Part shown: positions 24,975 through 33,258 of the stretch, in pieces
How positions within the stretch are numbered: the stretch's first letter is position 1
Layout of the letters: each line of letters starts with the position of its first letter
Assembly: GCF_005768555.2 (NCBI RefSeq)
Contig: NZ_VCHX02000046.1
Span: 1 to 58,287 of the forward strand
Reading direction: 5' to 3'
From: Streptomyces sporangiiformans
Lineage (GTDB): Bacteria > Actinomycetota > Actinomycetes > Streptomycetales > Streptomycetaceae
Length of the DNA stretch: 58,287 bases
Made by a program: the position numbers and the translations under genes
Notes under the pieces: generated by a model
The model's input: the letters and a program-made list of their open reading frames with translations, nothing else
Told to the model about the DNA's origin: nothing
Databases searched by the model: none

Positions 24975-26339
24975 ATGGGCTTCGCCGACGATCATCTGAT
25001 TCACCTCGTCGACGAGGGGCTGGGCAACAACGCGTACCTCGTCGACCTGGGCGACGGCCGGGCGCTGACCGTGGACGCCGGCCGCGACCTGCGGGCTGTA
25101 CGTATCGCCGCCGAACGGCACGGGCTGACGCTCACGGTGGCCTTCGCCGCCGACACGCACCTGCACGCCGACTTCCTCTCCGGCGCCGTACAGCTCGCCC
25201 ACGACGACGGCGCCACGGTGCTGGCCTCCGCAGCCGGACACCGGGCCTTCCCGCACCAGGGCCTGGGCGACGGCGACGAGGTCGACCTGGGCGGGCTGAC
25301 CCTGCGGGCGCTGGCCACCCCCGGCCACACCGACGAGCATCTGTCCTTCCTGTTGCTGGACGGCGCCCGGGAGCTGGGCGTGTTCACCGGCGGCTCGCTG
25401 ATCGTCGGCTCGGCCGCCCGCACCGACCTGCTCGGCGGCGACCGGGCCGAGGAGCTCGCCCGCGCCCAGTACCGGTCCCTGCGACGACTGGCCGAGCTGC
25501 CGGACCCGGTCGCCGTCTGGCCGACCCACGGCGCGGGCTCGTTCTGCTCCGCCCCGGCCGGTGCCGAGCACACGACGACCATCGGCGATCAGCGGCGGTC
25601 CAACCAGTTGCTCGCCGCACCGGACGAGGACACCTTCGTACGGCAACTGCTGGGCGGACTCGGCTCCTACCCGGCGTATTTCGCCCGCCTCGCCGAAGCC
25701 AACCGGCGCGGCCCCGCCGTCCTCGGCTCCGCACCCGGACTCGCCACGCTCACGGTCCCCGAGGTGCGCCGGCTGCTCGGCGAGGGCGCACAGGTGGTCG
25801 ACGTACGGCCGGTCGCGGACTTCGCCGCCGGTCATATCCCGGGCGTTCTCGCCATCCCGCTGCGCGACCAGTTCGCCACCTGGCTGGGCTGGCTGCTCCC
25901 CGACGACGTACCCCTCGTCTTCGTCACGGCTCCCGGGCAGGACCTCGCCGAACTCACCTGGCAGGCTCTGAAGATCGGCTACGAGCTGCTGCCGGGTCAC
26001 CTCCCGATGGCGGCCTGGACCGCCGACGGCGGCGAGCAGGAGCGCGTCGAGCTGCTGACCGCGGACCGCGTGGCCGACCGTCCGGTTCTCGACGTCCGCC
26101 AGCGGGCCGAGCGCGGCGCCGGACACATCCCCGGATCGGTAGGCATCGAACTCGGCGAACTCCCCGAGCGTACCGGCGAGGCGCCGGGCGGCGCGGTCGT
26201 GCACTGCGGGCGCGGCCTGCGCGCCATGACCGCCGCCAGCGTCCTCCAGCGCGCCGGACATCAGGACCTCGCGGTCCTCGACGGCGGGCCCGACGACTGG
26301 GCCGAGGCCACCGGCCGTCCCCTTCAACAGGGCACGTGA
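24975..26339 (+). CDS. Metallo-beta-lactamase-fold protein with two rhodanese domains (persulfide dioxygenase-like)
   Basis: A 454-residue fusion. The MBL domain (1-230) has FAADTHLHADFLSGAVQLAH, where the usual HxHxDH reads HLHADF, then LATPGHTDEHLSFLLLDG and WPTHGAGSFC, as in ETHE1/CstB-type persulfide dioxygenases. The first rhodanese domain (about 250-345) has QVVDVRPVADFAAGHIPGVL but no Cys at its active loop (FVTAPGQD). The second (about 360-454) has PVLDVRQRAERGAGHIPGSV and a complete loop AVVHCGRGLRAMTAAS with the catalytic Cys. The start ATG has GGCGGAGG upstream. It is 74 nt after the P450 and may be co-transcribed; sulfur handling has no obvious link to amine catabolism. Confidence 0.8.
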   Translation: MGFADDHLIHLVDEGLGNNAYLVDLGDGRALTVDAGRDLRAVRIAAERHGLTLTVAFAADTHLHADFLSGAVQLAHDDGATVLASAAGHRAFPHQGLGDGDEVDLGGLTLRALATPGHTDEHLSFLLLDGARELGVFTGGSLIVGSAARTDLLGGDRAEELARAQYRSLRRLAELPDPVAVWPTHGAGSFCSAPAGAEHTTTIGDQRRSNQLLAAPDEDTFVRQLLGGLGSYPAYFARLAEANRRGPAVLGSAPGLATLTVPEVRRLLGEGAQVVDVRPVADFAAGHIPGVLAIPLRDQFATWLGWLLPDDVPLVFVTAPGQDLAELTWQALKIGYELLPGHLPMAAWTADGGEQERVELLTADRVADRPVLDVRQRAERGAGHIPGSVGIELGELPERTGEAPGGAVVHCGRGLRAMTAASVLQRAGHQDLAVLDGGPDDWAEATGRPLQQGT

Positions 26340-26390
26340 CTGGGTGAACGGCGACGGCGCGTTCAGGCCGTTGCCGCAGCCCGGCCGGGT

Positions 26391-26480
26391 GGGCTCATGG
26401 GACTCGTGAGGCTCATGGGGCGCGGGCTCATGAGGGGCATGGGGCCCAGAGGGACATGGGGCCCGTGGGGCTCATGAAGG
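26391..26480. repeat. G-rich low-complexity stretch with GGCTCATG repeats
   Basis: GGCTCATG occurs four times (26392, 26410, 26425, 26469) in a G-rich stretch between the MBL-rhodanese gene and the next methyltransferase. The spacing is irregular. Function unknown. Confidence 0.45.
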
Positions 26481-26561
26481 CCGGTTTCCCAGCAAGCGGT
26501 GCGTTAAGGTCCTGCCGGTTGTGTCGATCTTTGGGTGGTTCGGGACGGGAGGCCGGTGGCG

Positions 26562-27368
26562 GTGACGGAGTTCGATGAGAGTGAGCGGTTGATCTGGGCG
26601 GGTCGGGCCGCCGCCTATGCCGCGAGCTTCGCCCGGCTGTGTGCCTGGCCGGTGCCGAAGCTGCTGGAGGCCGCCGAAGTGGGCCCGGATGTGCGGGTGC
26701 TGGATGTGGGCACCGGGCCCGGGACCGTGGCCGTTGCCGCGTGCTCCCGCGGGGCGACGGTGACGGCCGTGGACGCGGAGCCCAGCATGGTCGAGCTGGC
26801 CAGGCGGGCGGAGCCCGCGGCGGACATCCAGGTCGCCGCCCTGCCGGAACTTCCCTTCGATGACGGGGAGTTCGATGCCGTCGTCGCCAACTTCGTGCTG
26901 AACCACGTGGGCCGGCCCAAGAAGGCGCTGGCCGAGTTGCGCCGCGTGGTACGGCCGAACGGATGGATCGCGCTGACGATCTGGGCAGCACCTCCCGCGG
27001 CAGGGCAGGCCCTGATCGGCCGCGCCCTTCAGGCGGCGGGCGCGGTACGGCCACCTCACCTGCCGTCCCTCGCGCCTGAGGACGACTTCCCGCGAGATGA
27101 GGACGGCCTGACGGAGCTGCTGGCGACGGCCGGGCTGCGCGACGCGGCCTGCGAGACGCTCAGGTGGAACCACCGTGCCAGTGCCGAGGAATGGTGGAGC
27201 GGTCCGGCGGCCGGCGTGGCGTCCGTCGGGCAGCATGTGCAGAGCCAGCCACCCGGGACGCGTGCCGAGGTCAAGCGCCACTTCGATGTGTTCAGCTCGG
27301 AGTTCGCCGATGCCGACGGCGTGCTGTCGTTGCCGCATGCCGCCTTGCTGGCCCGCGCTCGTCGCTGA
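26562..27368 (+). CDS. Class I SAM-dependent methyltransferase
   Basis: A 268-residue Methyltransf_11/25-type protein. SAM motif I is RVLDVGTGPGTVAVAACSRG (about 45-64). Motif II follows with VTAVDAEPSMVELARRAE, then ELPFDDGEFDAVVANFVLNH and ALAELRRVVRPNGWIALTIW as motif III/IV. GTG 26562 is preferred over GTG 26556 because GGGAGG at 26547-26552 then has a 9-nt spacer. It ends 21 nt before a convergent gene. The small-molecule substrate is unknown; nothing nearby identifies it. Confidence 0.82.
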   Translation: MTEFDESERLIWAGRAAAYAASFARLCAWPVPKLLEAAEVGPDVRVLDVGTGPGTVAVAACSRGATVTAVDAEPSMVELARRAEPAADIQVAALPELPFDDGEFDAVVANFVLNHVGRPKKALAELRRVVRPNGWIALTIWAAPPAAGQALIGRALQAAGAVRPPHLPSLAPEDDFPRDEDGLTELLATAGLRDAACETLRWNHRASAEEWWSGPAAGVASVGQHVQSQPPGTRAEVKRHFDVFSSEFADADGVLSLPHAALLARARR

Positions 27369-27389
27369 CCGGCCGGCGACACGTGCGGC

Positions 27390-29216
27390 TCAGCGCAGAC
27401 TCAGCCGGTACGTCAGCGGCGACCTCCCGGTGATCAGGACCCGGATGCCGGCCGGTGTGAGCGAACCGCTCATCCACGAGTACCGCTCCCCCGCGTCCAC
27501 CACCGGCGGCTGCTTCCCGCCCTTTCCGTTGCCGGGACCGAAGGTGATCCGGTCGTCGCCGACGGCGTAGGTGGCTTCTCCGCCGACGAGTTGGTACGTG
27601 TCCGGGGAGCCGCTGACGGTTTCCAGGCCGTCGCCGGTCAGAGTGCCGCCAGGGCGGAAGCAGAGCTCCAGGGCGAACGGCACCTCGGAGCCGGCCAGTT
27701 CGACATCCAGCGTCCAGGAGCCGTCCGCCACCTCCCTCACCGTCACTTCGGTGCGGAGCGTGCGGTACTCCTTCGGCCGGTGCGGGAAGTCCATCGCCGA
27801 CCAGAAGCGGCCGTCGTCGGTGAGCGGATAGAGGCCGTCTCGGCGGCGGTGCTGCGGCGGCAGCGGCTGGTGGAACGCGGCCCGGACCTCGGCGGTGAGC
27901 CGCCAGCCCCCGTCCGCCGCCCGCTCCAGGTTCTCCGCCCGGAAGTGACCGAGCGCGAAGAACTGCGGCGCCAGCCGGAGCGAGTCCAAAATCGCCGCAC
28001 CCTTGCGCATCTTGAAGAACGTGGGGTTGGTGGACAGCCCGGAGGAGATGGCGTGCACGTCGGGGAAGTCGGTGCCCCCGAAGACGCTCGCCGTGGCGTC
28101 CTGGCGGCGTACCCGCACCAGCGCGCAACTTGGGTCGTGATGCTCGTAGTCCGTGGGCAGCTCGGTGGGTCGCGGCAGTTCCCGGGCCAGTTCGGGCCGG
28201 TCGAGGACTTCGGCGAGCCGGTCGCCCAGCGGGGTCTCGCCGAAGGTCTGCCCGGTGCCCCGCTTCCGCAGCAGCGCGGCCACCGCCGCGAACCGCCCGT
28301 CACCGTCGCGGATCGCCAACTCCCGGTACTGAAGCCAGAACTCGGGAAGGTGACGCGGCGTCGTCTGGTCCTGGCGTCGTGAATGGACCGTCTCCACCTC
28401 ACCGTTGGGCTCGATGACGTAGAGAGAGGCGTTGAGGTTGTCGCGGACGTGTCCGTACAGGTCAGGACGGTTGTGGAAACGGGCGAGGGTCAGCAGGGCC
28501 GGATTCGACACGGCCGCCGCGTAGTTGGGGCTGCGCTCGCTGTACTCGCCGCCCGGCAGCTGGTCGATGCCCTCCGCGAGCCAGGCGTCGATGCGCCGCC
28601 GGTACGCCGGGTCGGGCCAGCGGTGGTGGATGCGGGCGAGCGCCGCGCACACCAGCCATCGGTGGTTCGGGGTGTGCAGCCCACCGGTGGCGAGCCCCGG
28701 GCCGGCCGAGCGCAGAATCCCCTCGACCGTCGCCCGCAGCTTCTCCGTGGGCCGGTGATCGTCCTTGTCGAGCAGGCTGTACGCCAGATTCAGGTCGACG
28801 ATCGAGAACGCGGTGTCCGGCGGCGAGTGGGCCGCTCCCTGGTCCCAGAGCCCGTCGTCGAACTGCTCCTGAGCCAGCGCGTCCGCGAGTTCCCCCAACG
28901 GCCCCAGCAGCGCGCCGTCACGGTGACGCGCCGAGCCGTCGTGCACATAGACCGAGGTGAGGGTGCGCAGCGCACGGGCCGAGGAGCGCGCCTTGCCCCT
29001 GTCGCGCAGTTCGGTGAGGTACGTGCCGTACCCGTCGAGGATCGATGTGGCGCGGGCGTCCGCGGCGGCGGTGAGAAAGGTAAGGAAGTCGGTGTCCTCC
29101 CGGCCCGCCTCGACTCCCGTGCCCGCTACGGCGGTTCCTTGACCGGCGGCGGCCGTGGCGGCCGCGGCGGTGACCCCGGTGGTCGCGGAGGTGAGGAAGG
29201 TCCTGCGGCCCATCAT
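27390..29216 (-). CDS. Tat-secreted heparinase II/III-like polysaccharide lyase-type protein
   Basis: A 608-residue secreted protein. It opens with a twin-arginine signal (MGRRTFLTSATTGVTAAAA). An all-helical region (about 45-330, PDTAFSIVDLNLAYSLLDKD; WLVCAALARIHHRWPDPAYR; GGEYSERSPNYAAAVSNPAL) resembles the alpha/alpha toroid of heparinase/alginate lyases. The second half is beta-rich (FFKMRKGAAILDSLRLAPQF; EYRTLRTEVTVREVADGSWT), as expected of the beta-sandwich of that family. ATG 29216 overlaps the stop of the DUF624 gene, so it is the last gene of a sugar ABC-transporter operon. It probably degrades a polysaccharide outside the cell whose products are imported by the transporter. No specific lyase family can be named from sequence alone. 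Confidence 0.65.
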   Translation of the reverse strand: MMGRRTFLTSATTGVTAAAATAAAGQGTAVAGTGVEAGREDTDFLTFLTAAADARATSILDGYGTYLTELRDRGKARSSARALRTLTSVYVHDGSARHRDGALLGPLGELADALAQEQFDDGLWDQGAAHSPPDTAFSIVDLNLAYSLLDKDDHRPTEKLRATVEGILRSAGPGLATGGLHTPNHRWLVCAALARIHHRWPDPAYRRRIDAWLAEGIDQLPGGEYSERSPNYAAAVSNPALLTLARFHNRPDLYGHVRDNLNASLYVIEPNGEVETVHSRRQDQTTPRHLPEFWLQYRELAIRDGDGRFAAVAALLRKRGTGQTFGETPLGDRLAEVLDRPELARELPRPTELPTDYEHHDPSCALVRVRRQDATASVFGGTDFPDVHAISSGLSTNPTFFKMRKGAAILDSLRLAPQFFALGHFRAENLERAADGGWRLTAEVRAAFHQPLPPQHRRRDGLYPLTDDGRFWSAMDFPHRPKEYRTLRTEVTVREVADGSWTLDVELAGSEVPFALELCFRPGGTLTGDGLETVSGSPDTYQLVGGEATYAVGDDRITFGPGNGKGGKQPPVVDAGERYSWMSGSLTPAGIRVLITGRSPLTYRLSLR

Positions 29217-29830
29217 GCGGCCTTCTTTCGAGAGATGTCGGAGTGGGAGGGCAGCCGTACGTCGATCGCCGTCAGCGCCAGCGCCAGCGGCCCGGGGACC
29301 AGGAACGCCAGCGGCAGCAGCATCCACGCGCACAGCGCGGCCGCCGCCACCGCGAGGAGTACGAGGCCGGAGCCCCCCACGTCCCGTACGGCGTCCCGGG
29401 CCGCCGCGCGTACCGCGGCCCGCCAGTCGGTGAGCGACTCGGGGCGGGCGCAGGCGCGCAGGCCCACGACAGCGGCGTACGCGGCGATGCAGGCGGCGAC
29501 GGCGGCGAAGAGCGGCGCGCCCGGCAGTCCGGCGCCGGCCAGCGCCAGGTCGGCCAGCACCAGCAGCAGGCCCGCCGTGGCCAGCACACCCGCCACGAGG
29601 TCACCGGCCCGCAGCCGTTGCCGCAGCTCCGCCAGGTACCGTCCCGCTGTGGCGGGCCTGTCCTCCCGCGCCCCGCGCAGGACCGCGCACGCCGTGGACA
29701 GCGCCGCCGGCAGCGTGACGACCGGCAGCGACACGAGGGCCGTACACACACCCACGCTCAGTACGTCCGCGAACAGGGTCATCCGCGGTCCGAAGATCTC
29801 GCCCGCCTCGCGGGTCTGCCCGACGCTCAT
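29213..29830 (-). CDS. DUF624-family membrane protein
   Basis: A 205-residue integral membrane protein with about five membrane segments. The N-terminus AGEIFGPRMTLFADVLSVGV and the following VCTALVSLPVVTLPAALSTA fit DUF624 (YesL) proteins, which accompany carbohydrate ABC transporters in Gram-positive bacteria. ATG 29830 overlaps the permease stop (ATGA), and its own stop overlaps the next start, so it is translationally coupled on both sides. Its role is unknown; an accessory to transport or polysaccharide use is likely from context. Confidence 0.75.
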   Translation of the reverse strand: MSVGQTREAGEIFGPRMTLFADVLSVGVCTALVSLPVVTLPAALSTACAVLRGAREDRPATAGRYLAELRQRLRAGDLVAGVLATAGLLLVLADLALAGAGLPGAPLFAAVAACIAAYAAVVGLRACARPESLTDWRAAVRAAARDAVRDVGGSGLVLLAVAAAALCAWMLLPLAFLVPGPLALALTAIDVRLPSHSDISRKKAA

Positions 29831-30699
29831 CCCTTGACCCCCGAGTTCGCCATGCCCTCGACCAGGAACCGCTGGAAGGCCAGGAAGAACAGCACGATCG
29901 GCAGCAGCGCGATCACCGACATGGCGAACATCGGGCCGAAGGCGGACTGGCTGGACGCGTCCACGAACTGCCTGAGCGCCAGCGTGAGCGTGAACTTCTC
30001 GGGCGAGAAGAGATAGATCAGCTGGGTGAAGAAGTCGTTCCATGTCCAGATGAAGGTGAAGATCGCCGTGGTGATCAGCGCGGGCCGGGTCAGCGGCAGG
30101 ATGACCAGGAAGAAACTGCGGAACGGCCCGCAGCCGTCGATCCGCGCCGCCTCCTCCAGCTCACGCGGCAGTCCCCGCATGAACTGCACGATGAGGAAGA
30201 CGAAAAAAGCCTCCGTGGCAAGGAACTTGGGCAGGATCAGCGGCCAGTAGGTGTTCACCATGCCGAGCTGGTTGAAGAGGATGTACTGCGGGATCAGCAC
30301 GGCGTGGTGGGGCAGCATGATCGTCGCGATCATGAAGGCGAACAGCGGCCCGCGAAACCTGAAGCGCAGGCGCGCGAAGGCGTACGCGGCCAGGGAGCAG
30401 CTGAGTACGTTGCCGATGACGGCGCCGCCCGCGATGAACAGGGAGTTGCCGAGCAACCGCCACACGGAGACCTCGTTCACGCCCTCCAGAGCGGTCGAGT
30501 AGTTGGACCACTCCAGGCTGCTGGGCAGCAGGTCGAGGCTCGCGATCACCTCGTCGGCGGGCTTGAGCGAGGTGGCGAGCAGCCACGCCAGCGGATACAG
30601 CATCACCAGGAGCGCGGCGAGACAGCCGAGGTGAAGCGCGACGCGCCGCCAGGCAACCGGCTTGCGCACCACGGTCGTTGAGGCGGTTGAGGTGGTCAT
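29827..30699 (-). CDS. Carbohydrate ABC transporter permease (MalG type)
   Basis: A 290-residue CUT1-type inner permease with six membrane segments. The EAA loop RELEEAARIDGCGPFRSFFL (about 187-206) contacts the ATPase, and the C-terminus FQRFLVEGMANSGVKG is diagnostic of the MalG side. ATG 30699 overlaps the upstream permease stop by one base. No ATP-binding subunit is encoded here; streptomycete CUT1 systems generally share one MsiK-type ATPase encoded elsewhere. Confidence 0.92.
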   Translation of the reverse strand: MTTSTASTTVVRKPVAWRRVALHLGCLAALLVMLYPLAWLLATSLKPADEVIASLDLLPSSLEWSNYSTALEGVNEVSVWRLLGNSLFIAGGAVIGNVLSCSLAAYAFARLRFRFRGPLFAFMIATIMLPHHAVLIPQYILFNQLGMVNTYWPLILPKFLATEAFFVFLIVQFMRGLPRELEEAARIDGCGPFRSFFLVILPLTRPALITTAIFTFIWTWNDFFTQLIYLFSPEKFTLTLALRQFVDASSQSAFGPMFAMSVIALLPIVLFFLAFQRFLVEGMANSGVKG

Positions 30700-31643
30700 C
30701 AGGCACCCCCATCGGTGTCGGACGCGTAGAAGACCCAGGAGCGCGAGGTGCGGAACAGCACCGCGGTGACGGCGCCGATCGCGAGGAGCAGCGTCCAGGC
30801 CATCGCGGAGGCGTAGCCCATGTGCGAGGCGACGAAGCCGCGGTCGTAGAGGTAGAGCGTGTAGAAGAGCGTCGAGTCGGCCGGGCCGCCCTTGCCCGCG
30901 CTGACCGCGAAGGCGGGGGTGAAGACCTGGAAGGCCTGGATGGTCTGGAGCACCAGGTTGAAGAAGATCACCGGGGACAGCATCGGCACGGTGATGGACA
31001 GGAACTGCCGCCATCTGCTCGCCCCGTCCACGGCCGCGGCCTCGTACAGCTCCGACGGGATCTGCTGGAGTCCGGCGAGGAAGATGACCATAGGCGCGCC
31101 GAACTGCCACACCGTCAGCAGCGCGACGGCGAACAGCGCCCAGCCGGGCTGGTTGACCCAGCCGCCGGTGCCGAGCAGGTTGTCGACCGTGCCGCCGTCG
31201 TTGAAGACGGCCCGCCACACGAGGGCGATGGACATGGAGGCGCCGAGCAGGGACGGCGCGTAGAAGGCCGAGCGGTAGAAGCCCTTGCCCCGTCGCATGG
31301 ACTTCAGGGCGAGCGCGACGATCAGGGCCAGGCCGAGTTGGAGTGGCACGGCGATCACGACGTAGGTGAGCGTCGCGACGACGGAGCGCCAGTAGCGCGG
31401 GTCCTCGGTGAACATCTGCGTGTAGTTGCGCAGGCCCACCCACTGCGGCGGGTTGAACAGGTCGTAGTCGGTGAAGGAGAGATAGAGCGAGACGGCCATC
31501 GGGAGCAGGGTCAGTACGGACGCGCCGAGGACCCACGGGGAGAGGAACACCCAGGCGGCGCCTTCGCGCCTGCGGCGCGGTGGTTTCTTCACGGCGGCGT
31601 CCTGCCGAGTACGCGAGGCCGTCGGTATCTCGGTGGTGGTCAT
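30699..31643 (-). CDS. Carbohydrate ABC transporter permease (MalF type)
   Basis: A 314-residue CUT1 permease. After a basic cytoplasmic start it shows GAAWVFLSPWVLGASVLTLL, the periplasmic VGLRNYTQMFTEDPRYWRSV region, and the EAA loop QIPSELYEAAAVDGASRWRQ (about 200-219). ATG 31643 overlaps the solute-binding protein stop by 4 nt. It pairs with the MalG-type permease that follows. Confidence 0.92.
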   Translation of the reverse strand: MTTTEIPTASRTRQDAAVKKPPRRRREGAAWVFLSPWVLGASVLTLLPMAVSLYLSFTDYDLFNPPQWVGLRNYTQMFTEDPRYWRSVVATLTYVVIAVPLQLGLALIVALALKSMRRGKGFYRSAFYAPSLLGASMSIALVWRAVFNDGGTVDNLLGTGGWVNQPGWALFAVALLTVWQFGAPMVIFLAGLQQIPSELYEAAAVDGASRWRQFLSITVPMLSPVIFFNLVLQTIQAFQVFTPAFAVSAGKGGPADSTLFYTLYLYDRGFVASHMGYASAMAWTLLLAIGAVTAVLFRTSRSWVFYASDTDGGA

Positions 31644-32926
31644 GACCTCAGCTCCGCCTTCGCCTCGGTGATGTAGTTCTCGGCCGCCTCGCGGGGCGAC
31701 ATCCGCTCGTACGACACCTGGTCGTAGTCGCGCTGGAAGGTGGTCTGCAGCGCGTTGTCGCCCGAAGGAGGCGCCTTCGGCGGGGCGTTGAGGTCGCCGT
31801 CCAGGGAGGCCTGGAAGTCGGCGACCGTCTTGTCGAAGTCCTTCAGCTCGGGAGTGATCGCCTCGCGGATCGACTCGTTGACGGGGATGCCGCGGGTCGC
31901 GCCGAGGGTCTTCGCCGCGTCGGCGTCGTTCAGCATGAAGTCGATGAACTGAGCGGCCTGCTCGGGGTATCCGGAGTTGTCCGCGATGCCCATGAACATC
32001 GACGGCTTGAAGTACTGGCCGGGCGTGCCGTCCTCACCCGACGGCATGGGCGCGAGGGTGACTCCGCTCGGGACGAGGGCCAGGAAGCCGCTGGACGGCG
32101 CGTCCCAGTTGTTGTCGGAGATCGCCTTGCCGCCGCGCCCGAGCGGGGTGTTCTCGACGGTGCCGTCGAGCTGGGTGGTCTGTTCGGCGGGCGAGACGGC
32201 TCCCTCGCGGCGCAGCTTGTCCGTGAAGGTCCACCATTTCGTCAAGTCGTCGGCGTCGAAGCCGAGTTGCTGGTCCTTGGTGTAGAGGTTCTTGCCCTGG
32301 CCACGGAGCCACACCTCGAAGGCGTCCTCGCTCCAGCCCGGGTCGGTGCCGCCGGGCTTGCCGGACTTCTTCGCCAGGGCGCGCATGGTGTCGGCCCAGT
32401 CGTTCCATGTCCAGCCCTCGCGCGGCAGTTCGACGCCCGTGGCCTTCCACTGCTTCGTGTCGTACACGATGGTCTCGGTGCCGCGTGCCTGGGGAACCGC
32501 GTACTGCTTGCCGTCCACGACGCCCGTGGCCAGCAGCCCCGCGTCGATGTCGGCGGTGCTCAGCGCGGACCGCTGCTTGGCCAGGTCCAGCAGCACGCCG
32601 CCGGACGCGTACTGGTCGATCATGCGGTAGTCGAGCTGCATCACGTCGGGGGCGTCGCCGCCGGCGGCCTGCGTGGCCAGCTTCTGCTTGTACGCGTCGT
32701 ATCCCGCGAACGACGTCTGTATGTCGATGCCGGGGTGCTGTTTCTCGAACAGCGCGACCGCCTCCTCGGTGCGGGCCGCCCGGTCCGGGTTGCCCCACCA
32801 GGTGTAGCGGAGCACGGCCTTGCCGCCGCCGCCCGAGTCGCCGGACCCCGAACAGCCGGAGAGCGCCGCACAGAGTGCCAGCACCGCGGCCGTCGCGCAG
32901 GACCTCATTGTCCTGTTTCCGGGCAT
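31640..32926 (-). CDS. Sugar-binding lipoprotein of the ABC transporter
   Basis: A 428-residue solute-binding protein of the SBP_bac_1 family. A lipoprotein signal ends at the lipobox LSGC (ALCAALSGCSGSGDSGGGG). The mature protein begins LRYTWWGNPDRAARTEEAVA, a typical sugar-SBP opening. ISDNNWDAPSSGFLALVPSG and TRGIPVNESIREAI mark the C-terminal half. I choose ATG 32926, with AGGTGA 8 nt upstream; a GTG 12 nt further up is possible. Its promoter carries a LacI-type box. It captures the sugar for the two permeases below; the downstream lyase suggests an oligosaccharide or uronate-type ligand. Confidence 0.9.
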   Translation of the reverse strand: MPGNRTMRSCATAAVLALCAALSGCSGSGDSGGGGKAVLRYTWWGNPDRAARTEEAVALFEKQHPGIDIQTSFAGYDAYKQKLATQAAGGDAPDVMQLDYRMIDQYASGGVLLDLAKQRSALSTADIDAGLLATGVVDGKQYAVPQARGTETIVYDTKQWKATGVELPREGWTWNDWADTMRALAKKSGKPGGTDPGWSEDAFEVWLRGQGKNLYTKDQQLGFDADDLTKWWTFTDKLRREGAVSPAEQTTQLDGTVENTPLGRGGKAISDNNWDAPSSGFLALVPSGVTLAPMPSGEDGTPGQYFKPSMFMGIADNSGYPEQAAQFIDFMLNDADAAKTLGATRGIPVNESIREAITPELKDFDKTVADFQASLDGDLNAPPKAPPSGDNALQTTFQRDYDQVSYERMSPREAAENYITEAKAELRS

Positions 32927-32950
32927 ACGCAGAGTCACCTCTCCCAGTCA

Positions 32951-32962
32951 GAAAGCGCTTGC
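32951..32962. promoter_or_regulatory. LacI/CcpA-like box before the sugar-binding protein gene
   Basis: GAAAGCGCTTGC with the perfect core AAGCGCTT (32953-32960), matching the general AAAGCGCTTT type of LacI-family operator, 25 nt upstream of the ATG. Confidence 0.6.
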
Positions 32963-33062
32963 ACCCAGGCCGACCCTAGGGAACGTCCGGATGTCACGAC
33001 AAGACCCGTGTAGCGAGAAACGGAATGCGGCCGATCGCGCGTGCGGGGCGGACCCCTGCCTT

Positions 33063-33073
33063 GCAAACGTTGC
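33063..33073. promoter_or_regulatory. GCAANCGTTGC operator, copy 1
   Basis: GCAAACGTTGC, inverted GCAA/TTGC arms around a CG-containing centre as in many LacI-family operators. It lies mid-way in the divergent region. Confidence 0.6.
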
Positions 33074-33192
33074 CACTCCATTTCCAACGGGTCCGGAAGC
33101 TATGCCCGAGGTGGCCACCCAGTCAATGAAGTAGCGCCGATCTGCAGGGAGTTGTGCACCAGGAACACCTCTTGTCCTGGGAACCCTCACAT

Positions 33193-33203
33193 GCAATCGT
33201 TGC
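33193..33203. promoter_or_regulatory. GCAANCGTTGC operator, copy 2
   Basis: GCAATCGTTGC differs from copy 1 at one base; the two copies are 130 bp apart. It lies 56 nt upstream of the oxidoreductase start. Confidence 0.6.
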
Positions 33204-33258
33204 CGCTGTCACCCATCTCATCCGCAGCGAGGCACGCCCGCCGGGAAACGGAGACCGC

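Larger units (their letters stand above)
32939..33258. other. 320-nt divergent promoter region with LacI-type boxes
   Basis: The region between the binding-protein gene and the oxidoreductase gene holds three LacI-family-like operators, annotated separately. No gene is seen in it. Overlapping low-quality frames do not follow streptomycete codon use. Confidence 0.7.
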
